Positions 8,145 to 16,881 of a DNA stretch of 64,000 bases are shown here, piece after piece; positions within the stretch are counted from its first letter, which is position 1, and each line of letters starts with the position of its first letter. The notes under the pieces were generated by a model that saw only the letters and a list, made by a program, of their open reading frames with translations, was not told the origin of the DNA and ran no database searches. A program made the translations under genes and the position numbers. The DNA comes from Pusillimonas sp. TS35 (GTDB lineage: Bacteria; Pseudomonadota; Gammaproteobacteria; Burkholderiales; Burkholderiaceae_B): the NCBI RefSeq assembly GCF_009857885.1, contig NZ_WWER01000002.1:1-64000 (forward strand), given 5' to 3'.

Positions 8145-9083
8145 ATGACGGAGCGCACGCCTGCGTCGGTTTTCCTGAAGCCGCGCCATATCGATCTGTT
8201 GTTGTCTCTGGACCGCACCCGGCACTTGGGGCAGACGGCGGCCGCACTGCACATGAGTCAACCGGCGGCGTCCAAGTCGCTGGCGCAGTTGGAGACGCAA
8301 GTGGGGTATACGCTGTTCGAGCGCACAGGCACCGGGACGGTGCCCACGGCGCTGGGTGAGATGGTGGTGGCCCATGCTCGCAACCTGGCGGGTGCGGCCG
8401 AACGCATGGCGACCGCGCTGCAGGTACAGCACAGCCAGCACCGGCGCCTGCTACACGTTGGTATTCTGCCGTCGGCTGCCATCCATATCGTGCCGCGCCT
8501 GGTCAGCGCCCTGATCGAGCGCGACGCCGAGCTAGAGATCACGATCCACGAGGGCCTGCTGCACGAACTGATCGACAGCCTGCAAGCGGGCCGTCTGGAT
8601 TGCGTGATTGGCCGCACCACCAGCCGCATCGACGCTACGCAGATCGAAGGCATGTTTCTGTACGAAGACCCGATTGCATTGGTGTGCGGGGTGGGCAACC
8701 CGCTTGCGCGCCAAGCGGCGGTGTCTGTGGCGGAACTTGAGACGGCGATGTGGATACTGCCGGTGCGCACGTCGGTGCTGAATGACCGCATGGACGAGAT
8801 GTTCGCCCGCCTGGGCATGACACGGCCGGCGCGGCATGTGCAATCCAATGCAATTCTGGCCAACCTGACGCTGATCAACCAGCACCCCTGGGTAACCGCC
8901 CTGCCCCGCGTGATTGCCGAACATTTCCAGCGCCAGGGCAGCGTCCATATCCTGCCTGTGGATACCCGTATCAATTTCGGCAACGTCCAGATGCTGACAC
9001 GCAAGGACCCCGTCCACACGCCGCCGCTGCGGTTGGTGATCGAGACCTTGCGGGCGTTGTTTGGGCGCGCGCCGCAAGCGTGA
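8145..9083 (+). CDS. LysR-family transcriptional regulator
   Basis: A LysR regulator of 312 residues from ATG 8145. The winged helix-turn-helix is at the N-terminus: RHLGQTAAALHMSQPAASKS, then LAQLETQVGYTLFERTGTG. A ligand-binding domain follows from about residue 95 (LHVGILPSAAIHIVPRLV). An in-frame ATG at 8097 would add 16 residues unlike the family, so 8145 is preferred; neither has a strong ribosome site. It is divergent from the Bug/sulfatase operon, the usual arrangement for a LysR activator of its neighbours. The ligand is unknown. The gene ends at TGA 9081-9083 with no partner gene on the plus strand. Confidence 0.88.
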   Translation: MTERTPASVFLKPRHIDLLLSLDRTRHLGQTAAALHMSQPAASKSLAQLETQVGYTLFERTGTGTVPTALGEMVVAHARNLAGAAERMATALQVQHSQHRRLLHVGILPSAAIHIVPRLVSALIERDAELEITIHEGLLHELIDSLQAGRLDCVIGRTTSRIDATQIEGMFLYEDPIALVCGVGNPLARQAAVSVAELETAMWILPVRTSVLNDRMDEMFARLGMTRPARHVQSNAILANLTLINQHPWVTALPRVIAEHFQRQGSVHILPVDTRINFGNVQMLTRKDPVHTPPLRLVIETLRALFGRAPQA

Positions 9084-9444
9084 ACAAACTTACAGTCGTA
9101 ACGTGCTCAACAAGCCTGTATATTTCGCTGAACCATTACGTTCGACATACAGGTAGATTGCTATGGTCCATGCCCGCTCCCATACCGCGCTCGCTCGGTG
9201 TTGCCCAAACCGGGTGCAAATTAGTGCATCCATCACCAATACCGAAACGCTAAGCCCAACAACTTTTCTGCGGCTGATACGTGATCGGCCCCAGGCTGTG
9301 AAATCTGCCGTGTTCTGTCCACCCGCGGTGGGCAGCCGTTCTTTGGGGGCGTTCAAGGTCACATTTGTCGACGCCAGGGTGGTTGCAAAACACATATAGC
9401 TGGCTCCTTCGCTACCATTTTGGTATCATAATTCACGGTACATC
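9084..9444. other. Intergenic region; no convincing gene
   Basis: About 360 bases separate the LysR gene from higB. Short frames exist on both strands (plus 9163-9399, minus 9090-9395), but neither has a ribosome site or family features that I recognise. The last 35 bases hold an inverted repeat and an AT-rich stretch that belong to higB control. Confidence 0.4.
9413..9425. promoter_or_regulatory. Candidate HigA operator upstream of higB
   Basis: TACCATTTTGGTA is a perfect inverted repeat (5-base arms, 3-base centre) ending 20 bases before the higB ATG. The sequence CATAAT (9427-9432) just after it could be a -10 element. Type II antitoxins usually repress their own promoter through such a palindrome, so this is a reasonable autoregulation site. 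Confidence 0.5.
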
Positions 9445-9738
9445 ATGCGCATCATTACCCACTCCTCCTTGCGGATGTTCTGGGAGTCCCATCCGGACGC
9501 TGAAACACCACTGCGGGCGTGGTATGCCTTGGCAAGCCGGGCAAACTGGAAGACGCCGGCAGACATCAAAGCGGCTTACCGAAACGCCAGCTTTGTCGGC
9601 AACAGCCGGGTGGTATTCAATATCAAAGGGAACGACTACCGTCTGGTCGTGGCGGTGCGCTATGACAAGGGGCTGATGTACGTTCGTTTTGTCGGTACGC
9701 ATCGCCAGTACGACAAGATCAACGTGGAAACGATTTGA
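9445..9738 (+). CDS. higB: HigB-type toxin (RelE-like mRNA interferase)
   Basis: A 97-residue protein of the HigB toxin family, which cleaves mRNA at the ribosome when its antitoxin is lost. Family features are the N-terminal MRIITHSSLRMFWESHPDAE, then WKTPADIKAAYRNASFVGNS, RVVFNIKGNDYRLVVAV and the C-terminal YVRFVGTHRQYDKI with the conserved THxxYDKI. It is short and basic. The gene is followed 11 bases later by its antitoxin gene. The toxin-first order is typical of higBA. The open frame and intact motif suggest a working pair. Confidence 0.88.
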   Translation: MRIITHSSLRMFWESHPDAETPLRAWYALASRANWKTPADIKAAYRNASFVGNSRVVFNIKGNDYRLVVAVRYDKGLMYVRFVGTHRQYDKINVETI

Positions 9739-9749
9739 AGGGGCCAGCA

Positions 9750-10142
9750 ATGGAATTCAAGCTGATTCGAACCAGGAAGGAGTACCACGTGGCGCTGGCT
9801 GAGGTGGATCGCCTGTGGGACGCCCCTGCCAATTCGCCAGACGGTGACAAACTGGATGTGCTGGCCTTGCTGATCGAACAATACGAGCGCGCGCATTTTC
9901 CGATTGCCGACCCGGATCCCATTGACTTCCTGGCTCATGTCATGGAGGCACGCGGCCTGACACGCAAGGATCTGGAACCCTACATCGGGCCACGCGGCCG
10001 GGTGTCGGACATCCTGAACCGTGTTCGTCCACTAACGCTGGACATGATCCGCAAGCTGGCGGAAGGCCTGAACCTGCCCGCCGAGGTGTTGATCCGCCCT
10101 TACCGGCTGCGCCAAGAAAACGAAGAAGCGCTTACCGCCTGA
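9750..10142 (+). CDS. higA: HigA-type antitoxin with helix-turn-helix
   Basis: A 130-residue antitoxin that binds and neutralises HigB and represses the operon. The DNA-binding part is in the C-terminal half: FLAHVMEARGLTRKDLEPYI, then a recognition segment GRVSDILNRVRPLTLDMIRK and LAEGLNLPAEVLIRPY. The start is ATG 9750, which has GAAGGGG at a good distance; a TTG at 9735 overlapping the toxin stop is a weaker choice. The pair sits alone between a LysR gene and the fatty-acid genes, the usual genomic-island style of placement. Confidence 0.87.
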   Translation: MEFKLIRTRKEYHVALAEVDRLWDAPANSPDGDKLDVLALLIEQYERAHFPIADPDPIDFLAHVMEARGLTRKDLEPYIGPRGRVSDILNRVRPLTLDMIRKLAEGLNLPAEVLIRPYRLRQENEEALTA

Positions 10143-10286
10143 AATCAGGGGCTCACGCGGCCCGTCGGTTATCCAGTCCTTGTCGCGGCTTAGTGCATGC
10201 CGCGCGGGAATCCACTACTCTACTCTCTAACGAACGCGCGCGGCGCGGGTGCGTGCGCTGCGCAAGACTTTTCTACGGAGAGTGCT

Positions 10287-12713
10287 ATGCAGTCCAGTTC
10301 ATCGATGGCGGCGCCGCGGGCGCGTATTGGCAAGGTGGCGGTGTGCGGCGCGGGGGTGATGGGGGCGCAGATTGCGGCGCATTGCGTCAATGCCGGCATA
10401 CCGGTTGTGCTGTTCGACCTGCCCGCCAAAGAAGGCGACAAAAATGGCATCGTCAACAAGGCGATTGCCAATCTACAGAAGCTGAACCCGGCGCCGCTGG
10501 GCGCGCCCGAGCTGGCGGGGCTGATTACGGCCGCGAACTACGAGGATGACTTGGCCCTGCTGGCGCAGTGCGATCTGGTGATTGAGGCGATTGCCGAGCG
10601 GCTGGACTGGAAGCGCGATCTATATCACAAGCTGGCGCCTGCGCTGCGGGCCGATGCCTATGTGGCCAGCAATACGTCGGGGCTGTCCATTACCAGTCTG
10701 TCCGATGCCTTGCCCGAGGCGCTGCGGCAGCGATTTTGCGGGGTGCATTTTTTCAACCCGCCGCGTTATATGAGCCTGGTGGAGCTGATCCCCACGGCGC
10801 ACACTGAGCCGGCGATGCTGGACGAGCTGGAAAGCTTTTTGGTGTCACAGTTGGGCAAGGGGGTAGTGCGGGCCAAGGATACGCCAAACTTTATCGGCAA
10901 CCGCATCGGGGTGTTCGGGATATTGTCTGTGTTTGCGCAGGCCGAGCGCTTTGGGCTGCCGTACGATCTTGTGGACGAGCTGACGGGCACGCGGCTGGGG
11001 CGGGCCAAGTCGGGCACCTTCCGCACAGCGGATGTGGTGGGGCTGGATACGCTGGCGCATGTGATCGGCACGATGCAAGCGCAATTGCCCGATGATCCCT
11101 TCCATACGCATTTTGCGGTACCACCCGTGCTGACGGCGCTGATCGGCCAGGGCGCGCTGGGGCAGAAGGCAGGCGCGGGCTTTTACCGCAAGGAAGGCAA
11201 GGCGATACTGCGGCTTGATCCGTCCACGAAGCAGTATGTGCCTGCCGGCGCGAAGGTGGACGACGCCGTGGCGGCGATCTTGGCCGAACGCGATCCGGCC
11301 AAGCGGTTGAAGGCGCTGCACGATTCCGATCACCCACAGGCGCAGTTTGTTTGGGCCGTGCTGCGCGACAGTTTCCATTACAGCGCGGTGCATCTGGCGG
11401 CTATCGCGGATACGGCGGCGCAACTGGATCTGGCGATGAAGTGGGGCTTTGGCCATGCGCAGGGGCCGTTCGAGATTTGGCAGGCAGCAGGCTGGCGCGA
11501 CGTAGCGCAGTGGATACAGCAGGATATCGCGGCGGGCAAAGCACTGTCTGATGCGCCCTTGCCCGACTGGGCGCTGAGCGGTCCGGTATGGGAGGCGCAG
11601 GCGGTGCATACGCCGCAAGGTTCATGGAACCCGCGTGCGGGGCGATATGAAGGGCGCAATACGCTGCCGGTGTATGCGCGGCAGGTGGATGCGCCGCGAC
11701 TGGTAGGCGAGGCACCTGCGCTGGCGCGCACGGTGGTACACGAGGACGAGGGCGTGGTGTGCTGGACGCTGCCCGCGCCACACCCCGCCGATGTGCTGAT
11801 TGTGTCGTTCAAGACCAAGATGCATACCTTGAGCCCGGCAGTGGTACGCGGGCTGGTGAAGGCGGTGGGCCTTGCCGAGGCCTCGTACGCGGGGCTGGTG
11901 ATTGCGCAGCAGGGCGAGCCGTTTTCCGCGGGGGCGGATTTGAAGGCGCTGCTGCCGGTATTCGAGCAAGGCGGCGCGGCGGCGGTGGCGCCCATCGAGC
12001 GCGAGATGCAGGAGATGGTGCTGCGGCTGCGCTATGCGCAGGTGCCGGTGGTGGCGGGGCTGGCCGGCATGGCACTGGGCGGCGGCTGCGAGCTGTCTGT
12101 GCATTGCGCGGCGCGGGTGGCGCATTTTGAAACGTATATCGGGCTGGTTGAAGTGGGCATCGGCCTGGTGCCGGGCGCGGGCGGCTTGACGTACTGCGCC
12201 CGGCGGGCGGCTGAATTGCGTGCCCTGGGCGCACCCGAGGCGCCGCTGCTGGCTTTTCTGAAGGGGTTTGCGCTGTCGGTGGCCAGCGCGCGGGTATCGC
12301 GCTCTGCGCTGGAGGCGAAGGCGATGGGGTATCTGCTGCCATCCGACCCGGTGGTGATGAACCGGCACGAGGTCGTGTATGTGGCGGCTCGGCTGGCGCG
12401 GCAATTGGCCGACAGCAATTGGCGCCCACCCCTGCCGGCGCGCTTTCCCGTGGCGGGGCGCGACGGCATTGCCACACTGAAGGCACAACTGCTGAATATG
12501 AAAGTGGGCGGGTTTATTTCGGATCACGACTTCCTGGTGGGCAGCCATGTTGCCCAAGCGATCTGCGGCGGCGATGTCGACCCCGAATCGCTGGTGGACG
12601 AGGCATGGATGATGCGGCAGGAGCGCGAAGCGTTTCTGACCTTGCTGGCGCACCCGAAGACGCTGGAGCGTGTGGTCGGGATGTTGAAAACGGGGAAGCC
12701 GGTGCGGAATTGA
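10287..12713 (+). CDS. 3-hydroxyacyl-CoA dehydrogenase / enoyl-CoA hydratase fusion (FadN-like)
   Basis: An 808-residue bifunctional beta-oxidation enzyme: it hydrates 2-enoyl-CoA and oxidises 3-hydroxyacyl-CoA with NAD. The dehydrogenase half comes first: GAGVMG (residues 21-26), SNTSGLSITSL, VHFFNPPRYMSLVELIP and KDTPNFIGNRIG. The crotonase half follows from about residue 500: GEPFSAGADLKALLP, GLAGMALGGGCELSVHCAA (oxyanion site) and VEVGIGLVPGAGG. This domain order is that of FadN/FadE-type fusions and the reverse of E. coli FadB. The start at 10287 has ACGGAGAG just upstream; a longer frame from 10197 adds 30 residues unlike the family. The thiolase gene follows on the same strand, so the two form a thiolytic cycle operon. 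Confidence 0.9.
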   Translation: MQSSSSMAAPRARIGKVAVCGAGVMGAQIAAHCVNAGIPVVLFDLPAKEGDKNGIVNKAIANLQKLNPAPLGAPELAGLITAANYEDDLALLAQCDLVIEAIAERLDWKRDLYHKLAPALRADAYVASNTSGLSITSLSDALPEALRQRFCGVHFFNPPRYMSLVELIPTAHTEPAMLDELESFLVSQLGKGVVRAKDTPNFIGNRIGVFGILSVFAQAERFGLPYDLVDELTGTRLGRAKSGTFRTADVVGLDTLAHVIGTMQAQLPDDPFHTHFAVPPVLTALIGQGALGQKAGAGFYRKEGKAILRLDPSTKQYVPAGAKVDDAVAAILAERDPAKRLKALHDSDHPQAQFVWAVLRDSFHYSAVHLAAIADTAAQLDLAMKWGFGHAQGPFEIWQAAGWRDVAQWIQQDIAAGKALSDAPLPDWALSGPVWEAQAVHTPQGSWNPRAGRYEGRNTLPVYARQVDAPRLVGEAPALARTVVHEDEGVVCWTLPAPHPADVLIVSFKTKMHTLSPAVVRGLVKAVGLAEASYAGLVIAQQGEPFSAGADLKALLPVFEQGGAAAVAPIEREMQEMVLRLRYAQVPVVAGLAGMALGGGCELSVHCAARVAHFETYIGLVEVGIGLVPGAGGLTYCARRAAELRALGAPEAPLLAFLKGFALSVASARVSRSALEAKAMGYLLPSDPVVMNRHEVVYVAARLARQLADSNWRPPLPARFPVAGRDGIATLKAQLLNMKVGGFISDHDFLVGSHVAQAICGGDVDPESLVDEAWMMRQEREAFLTLLAHPKTLERVVGMLKTGKPVRN

Positions 12714-12856
12714 GTTGCCGTGCTGGGGCTGGCAGGCAGGCAGGCTGCCTGGCGTACTGCGTTTACTTATCTACCGAACCTTGGTCCACGATGGTTATTG
12801 CGATGCATTCATCAGTATCGAAACGCAGCGGGCGTTGCCCGCGAAAGGATTGAACC

Positions 12857-14179
12857 ATGAGCGCTCTTCAACAGGCATATATCGTCGCCGCCACGCGCAG
12901 CCCCATCGGCAAGGCGCCCCGCGGTTTCTTTTCGCATATGCGGCCAGACGACTTGCTGGCCACGGTGATACGCGGCCTGCTGGCACAGGCGCCGGGGCTG
13001 GACCCCGCCGCGATCGAAGACGCCATCATCGGCTGCGCCATTCCTGAAGGCCCGCAGGGGCTGAATGTGGCCCGCATGGGGGTGTTGCTGGGCGGCCTGC
13101 CCGCGTCGGTGGCGGGCGTGACGGTAAACCGCTTTTGCGCCTCGGGCCTGACGGCGATTGCCATGGCGGCCGATCGCATCCGTGTGGGCGAGGCCGACGT
13201 GATTCTCGCCGGGGGCGTGGAGTCAATGAGCCTGGTGCCGACGATGGGCATCAATACCAGCTTCAGTCCTGCTTTGTTCGAGCACGATGAAAACCTGGGC
13301 ATTGCCTACGGCATGGGGTTGACCGCCGAAGAGGTGGCGCGGCGCTGGAAGGTGTCGCGCGAAGACCAGGATGCCTTCGCCCTGCGCTCGCACCAGCGGG
13401 CCCTGGCGGGGCAGCAGGCCGGGGAGTTCTCGGACGAGATCCTGCCCGTGGAGGTGGTGCGGCGCACGCCGAATCTGGCGGCGTCTGATGACGGCGGCGG
13501 TTCCAGCGCCGGCGCCGGCGCCGCGCAAAACGCTACTGAACAATCGGCTTCGCGGGATGGCCGCACGACGCGTGCGAGCCGCGCGGCTGGCGCTTCCTCA
13601 GGCCATGACGGCTTGGTCACTGAAACCCGCCGCGTTGTAACGCTGGACGAGGGGCCGCGCCCCGATACCAGCCTGGAAGCGCTGGCCAAGTTGCGGCCGG
13701 TGTTTGCGGCGCGGGGCAGCGTGACGGCGGGCAATAGTTCGCAGACGTCGGACGGCGCGGGTGCGCTGCTGGTGGTGTCCGAGCGCGCGCTGAAGGCCCA
13801 CAACCTGACGCCCCTGGCGCGGTTCGTGTCGTTTTCGGTGCGCGGCGTACCGCCCGAGATCATGGGCATCGGCCCCAAAGAAGCCATCCCGGCAGCCCTG
13901 AAGCACGCCGGCCTGAAGCTGGACCAAATGGGCTGGATAGAGCTTAACGAAGCGTTCGCCGCCCAATCTCTGGCCGTGATCCGCGACCTGGGCCTGGACC
14001 CCGACCGCGTCAACCCCTTGGGTGGCGCCATCGCCCTGGGCCACCCCTTGGGCGCCACCGGCGCCATCCGCGCCGCCACCGTCATCCACGGCATCCGCCG
14101 CCGCATGCTCGACTACGGCATGCTGACCATGTGCGTAGGCACCGGCATGGGCGCAGCAGGGATTTTCGAGCGGGTTTAA
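12857..14179 (+). CDS. Acetyl-CoA acyltransferase (thiolase) with low-complexity insert
   Basis: A 440-residue type I thiolase that cleaves 3-ketoacyl-CoA, completing beta-oxidation with the upstream fusion enzyme. The nucleophile is C94 in NRFCASGLTA. The C-terminal GHPLGATGA (His) and MCVGTGMGAAG (Cys) blocks are intact. Normal thiolases have about 395 residues; the extra 40 lie near residues 210-255, a stretch rich in G, S, A and R (SDDGGGSSAGAGAAQ, then SASRDGRTTRASRAAGASSG) between a helical region and TETRRVVTLDEGPRPDTS. It is in frame and sits at a surface loop, so activity may be kept. AAAGGA lies 9 bases before the ATG. Confidence 0.9.
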   Translation: MSALQQAYIVAATRSPIGKAPRGFFSHMRPDDLLATVIRGLLAQAPGLDPAAIEDAIIGCAIPEGPQGLNVARMGVLLGGLPASVAGVTVNRFCASGLTAIAMAADRIRVGEADVILAGGVESMSLVPTMGINTSFSPALFEHDENLGIAYGMGLTAEEVARRWKVSREDQDAFALRSHQRALAGQQAGEFSDEILPVEVVRRTPNLAASDDGGGSSAGAGAAQNATEQSASRDGRTTRASRAAGASSGHDGLVTETRRVVTLDEGPRPDTSLEALAKLRPVFAARGSVTAGNSSQTSDGAGALLVVSERALKAHNLTPLARFVSFSVRGVPPEIMGIGPKEAIPAALKHAGLKLDQMGWIELNEAFAAQSLAVIRDLGLDPDRVNPLGGAIALGHPLGATGAIRAATVIHGIRRRMLDYGMLTMCVGTGMGAAGIFERV

Positions 14180-14316
14180 TCGCTACAGTTCGTTGCGCCA
14201 CGGCCAAGGCGTGGGCCGTGGCGCAATGGCGTATGTGTTTCACCTTGCGTGAGCTGCGCAATAGTCTGCATGATTTCACATGCGTCTTCAATCCCCGCGT
14301 TATGCTCCAATGACGA

Positions 14317-14354
14317 AGCGGCGGCCGCTCTGTGAGCGGGCCGCCGCTTTTTTT
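14317..14354 (+). terminator. Intrinsic terminator after the thiolase gene
   Basis: AGCGGCGGCC pairs with GGCCGCCGCT around a short loop, and seven or eight T residues follow. This is a strong rho-independent terminator for plus-strand transcripts. It separates the fatty-acid operon from the convergent Bug gene. Confidence 0.9.
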
Positions 14355-14385
14355 GCTGCGTACTTTGGTGACGCTGCCGCGCCTA

Positions 14386-15366
14386 TCAATCCAAGTTGAT
14401 GTTGGATTCGGCTGCGACTTTCTTCCACTTGGCGATGTCGCTGACGATGACCTTGCGGAATTCGTCGGGGGTGTTTGCAACGACGGTGCCGCCTAGTTGG
14501 GCGAGTTTTTCCACCATGGCAGGGTCTTTCAGCGCCTTCACTGACGCATCATGCAGTTTGGCCTGGACATCCACGGGCAGGCCTTTAGGTGCAAGCAAAC
14601 CGTTCCACGCCTGGGCGTTGTAGTTGGCGATGCCGGCTTCCTTGAAGGTAGGCACGTTGGGCAGTTCGCTGGAGCGCGCTTCGGCCGCGATGGCAATGGG
14701 CTTTAGCTGGCCATTGCGGATGAAGGGCAGTTCGGCCGCGATGGGTTCCCAGATCATGGCGACTTCGCCGCTGATCACGTCGGTGAACGCGGGGCCCGCG
14801 CCCTTGTATGGAATGTGCAGCACGTTAACACCGGCGATGGACTTGAACAGTTCCATAGCGAGGTTGCCCAGGCCACCCGCACCGGAGGAGGCGTAGGTGT
14901 AGGCTTCGGGCTTGGCTTGCAATTCCTTGATCAGGCCGGTCATATCGTCGGCGGGAAAGCTCTTGGTAACGCTCAACACGCCGGGAATGGTCTCGATCAA
15001 GGTAATCGGCGTGAAATCCACCACGGGGTCATAGGGTAGCTTTTTGTAAACCGCCGCGTTGGAGCCATGGGTGCTGGACGAGGCCAACAGCAACGTGTAG
15101 CCATCGGGCGCGGCATCGGCGACGAAGCGCGTGCCGATAGAGCCGCCGGCGCCAGCCTTGTTCTCGACGATCACGCTCTGGCCCAGCGCTGCGCCGAGGC
15201 GGTCGGCGAACAGGCGGCCGATGATGTCGGCCGTACCGCCCGGGGCGAACGGCACAATCATGCGGATGGATTTCTCGGGATAGGCCGCGGCGGCGGAGCC
15301 CGGCGCGGCAAGGCTCAGGGCGCCCAGGCAGCCCAGCATCAGCGTGGAAAGGGTTTTGGACAGCAT
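14386..15366 (-). CDS. Bug/TctC-family tripartite tricarboxylate transporter receptor
   Basis: A 326-residue periplasmic receptor with a signal peptide (MLSKTLSTLMLGCLGALSLA, cleaved near SAAAA) and the Bug blocks IRMIVPFAPGGTADIIGR, ENKAGAGGSIGTRFV and HIPYKGAGPAFTDVISG. ATG 15366 has AAGGAGA seven bases upstream; the frame is open 17 codons further back, but those codons overlap the inter-gene gap and are unlike a signal peptide. It lies 24 bases downstream of the alpha/beta hydrolase gene and is probably transcribed with it. The ligand may be an acid released by that hydrolase, which is inference from position only. Confidence 0.9.
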   Translation of the reverse strand: MLSKTLSTLMLGCLGALSLAAPGSAAAAYPEKSIRMIVPFAPGGTADIIGRLFADRLGAALGQSVIVENKAGAGGSIGTRFVADAAPDGYTLLLASSSTHGSNAAVYKKLPYDPVVDFTPITLIETIPGVLSVTKSFPADDMTGLIKELQAKPEAYTYASSGAGGLGNLAMELFKSIAGVNVLHIPYKGAGPAFTDVISGEVAMIWEPIAAELPFIRNGQLKPIAIAAEARSSELPNVPTFKEAGIANYNAQAWNGLLAPKGLPVDVQAKLHDASVKALKDPAMVEKLAQLGGTVVANTPDEFRKVIVSDIAKWKKVAAESNINLD

Positions 15367-15389
15367 GTGATCTCCTTGGTGGTTGTGCG

Positions 15390-16589
15390 TCAGTCCTGGA
15401 TGCTGCGTTGCAGCCACTCGCCGACCAGGCGGGCAATATCGCGGCTGTTGCGGTCGAGCATCATGAAGTGGGAGTTCCCACGAATTCCTTGTTCGGGCAG
15501 GTCGATCTGCGACGCTGGCGCGTGCCGCGCCAGACGGGCCCAGAAAACCTGCGCGTCATTGCGATAACCCGTCCAGACGGGGCTCTGCGCGAGGTGGTCG
15601 CCCCATATAGCCAGATGTGGCGCGTAGGCGTAGTCGGCAGTTTCTGGCATGCCGGTAGGCTCCAGCGCCACGACGGCGCGAACCTGGGCCGGGCAGGCCT
15701 GAGCCACGCGCAGAGCGTAGCCGCCGCCCTGGCTGTGGCCGATGAGAATGCACGGGCCGACCTTGCGCACCAGCGCCTCGTAGGCGTGCTGCTCCATGTC
15801 GGCGCGGCCGAGCCAGCGCGGCACAAACTGACTGGCGAACGCGTCGAAAGCGTCCACGGGGAACTGCTGGCCGGCATAAGGTACGCGGGCGCGCGGATCG
15901 TCCGCATATTGCTCCGCCGCGCCGATCCGAAACAGTGACCACGCTTCCTGGCGACTGCGGTACACAGGCAGGTCAGTGAGTGTGACGACAGGCATCTTGG
16001 CGGGCGGCATCTTGGCACGTGGCGTCCCGGTGGATGGCGTCCCGATGGATGGCATCTCGGTAGGCGGCATGCTCGCGGAAGCGTCGGCCTGCGTGTGGGC
16101 AGGCGCCCACACGGCGCCCTGCGGCGGTATCAGCCAGGGCGAGCGGCCGCGTTCGGGGCCATCGGACACCAGCACGTCGAAACCCATCTGCAGAAAATGC
16201 CACAGCCAGCCATCGCGGCCGTCGGGGGTCGCCTCCCATTGACTGCCGCACATGCCGCCGCCGTGCCAAAGCAGGATGGGATAGGGATAGCGGGGGTTTG
16301 CCAACCGGTATTCCTGCACGTAAAGCTGACCCACGACGTAACTGCCGTTCATGTCTACTTCGCGCGCCTGCGCCGCAGGGATGATCTGCCGTTTTTGCAC
16401 AGGCAAGCCGCTTAGCGTGAGATCTGTTCCGCCGACGTAAAAGCTTTTGACACTGCGGAGCGTGATGGTTTCCGGGGGCATTTCGAGTAAAGGCGCTGTG
16501 ATGTCTGTTATCGCTGTAATAGCTGCTGTTGCTGTAATAGCTGCCGCCGCTGTTTTGGCTGTGGCGGCAGTTGCCACTGGGAACCTCAT
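15390..16589 (-). CDS. Alpha/beta hydrolase (esterase-like) with two internal repeats
   Basis: About 399 residues of an alpha/beta-fold hydrolase. The oxyanion region is LLWHGGGMCGSQWEATPDGR, the nucleophile elbow is LIGHSQGGGYALRVA, and the C-terminal GNSHFMMLDRNS block supplies the His. An unusual N-terminus of repeated Ala, Thr and Ile (TAAAAITATAAITAITDITA) and a middle stretch of Met-Pro-rich repeats (MPPTEMPSIGTPSTGTPR) come from DNA tandem repeats at 16513-16566 and 15991-16080. The start is uncertain: ATG 16589 gives 399 residues, while ATG 16481 would begin just after the Ala/Thr/Ile run. No candidate has a clear ribosome site. The Bug gene follows and a LysR gene is divergent. The ester substrate is unknown. 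Confidence 0.8.
   Translation of the reverse strand: MRFPVATAATAKTAAAAITATAAITAITDITAPLLEMPPETITLRSVKSFYVGGTDLTLSGLPVQKRQIIPAAQAREVDMNGSYVVGQLYVQEYRLANPRYPYPILLWHGGGMCGSQWEATPDGRDGWLWHFLQMGFDVLVSDGPERGRSPWLIPPQGAVWAPAHTQADASASMPPTEMPSIGTPSTGTPRAKMPPAKMPVVTLTDLPVYRSRQEAWSLFRIGAAEQYADDPRARVPYAGQQFPVDAFDAFASQFVPRWLGRADMEQHAYEALVRKVGPCILIGHSQGGGYALRVAQACPAQVRAVVALEPTGMPETADYAYAPHLAIWGDHLAQSPVWTGYRNDAQVFWARLARHAPASQIDLPEQGIRGNSHFMMLDRNSRDIARLVGEWLQRSIQD
15991..16080 (-). repeat. 15-bp imperfect tandem repeat inside the hydrolase gene
   Basis: Six 15-base units run in phase with the codons: GGCATCTTGGCGGGC, GGCATCTTGGCACGT, GGCGTCCCGGTGGAT, GGCGTCCCGATGGAT, GGCATCTCGGTAGGC and a more diverged GGCATGCTCGCGGAA. 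They encode five-residue repeats built around Met/Thr-Pro on the minus strand and disturb no active-site block. Confidence 0.85.
16513..16566 (-). repeat. 18-bp tandem repeat at the hydrolase N-terminus
   Basis: Three 18-base units: GCTGTAATAGCTGCTGTT, GCTGTAATAGCTGCCGCC and a diverged GCTGTTTTGGCTGTGGCG. On the minus strand they encode six-residue Ala/Ile/Thr-rich repeats. Either they are coding and form an odd N-terminal segment, or translation starts at 16481 and they are leader DNA. Confidence 0.75.
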
Positions 16590-16881
16590 ATGGCGGTGAT
16601 GGCCCTGGTGATTTGCCTCACGATGAACGATTCGCGGGCGAACAAAATGTATCAACATGCTAATGCGTCGATGCGTGGCGACTGTGCTTTTTACACCCTG
16701 ACTGTGCCAAAATGGCACAATGACAAGCGCGGCGCTTCACCTTTTTCTTCTCTGCCCTCCTGCCCCAACAACCCGGTAATTTTCGCAAGCGCGATACACC
16801 CCAACGATCCGGCAGGCCCCAAAGACGCCATGAATCCTCCCAACAACCATCGTCAATCCCCCACAATCATTCACGCTCATC

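Noticed and set aside
9163-9399. Small gene between LysR and higB
   Set aside because: No ribosome site and no match to a known family; the opposite strand is also open over the same part.
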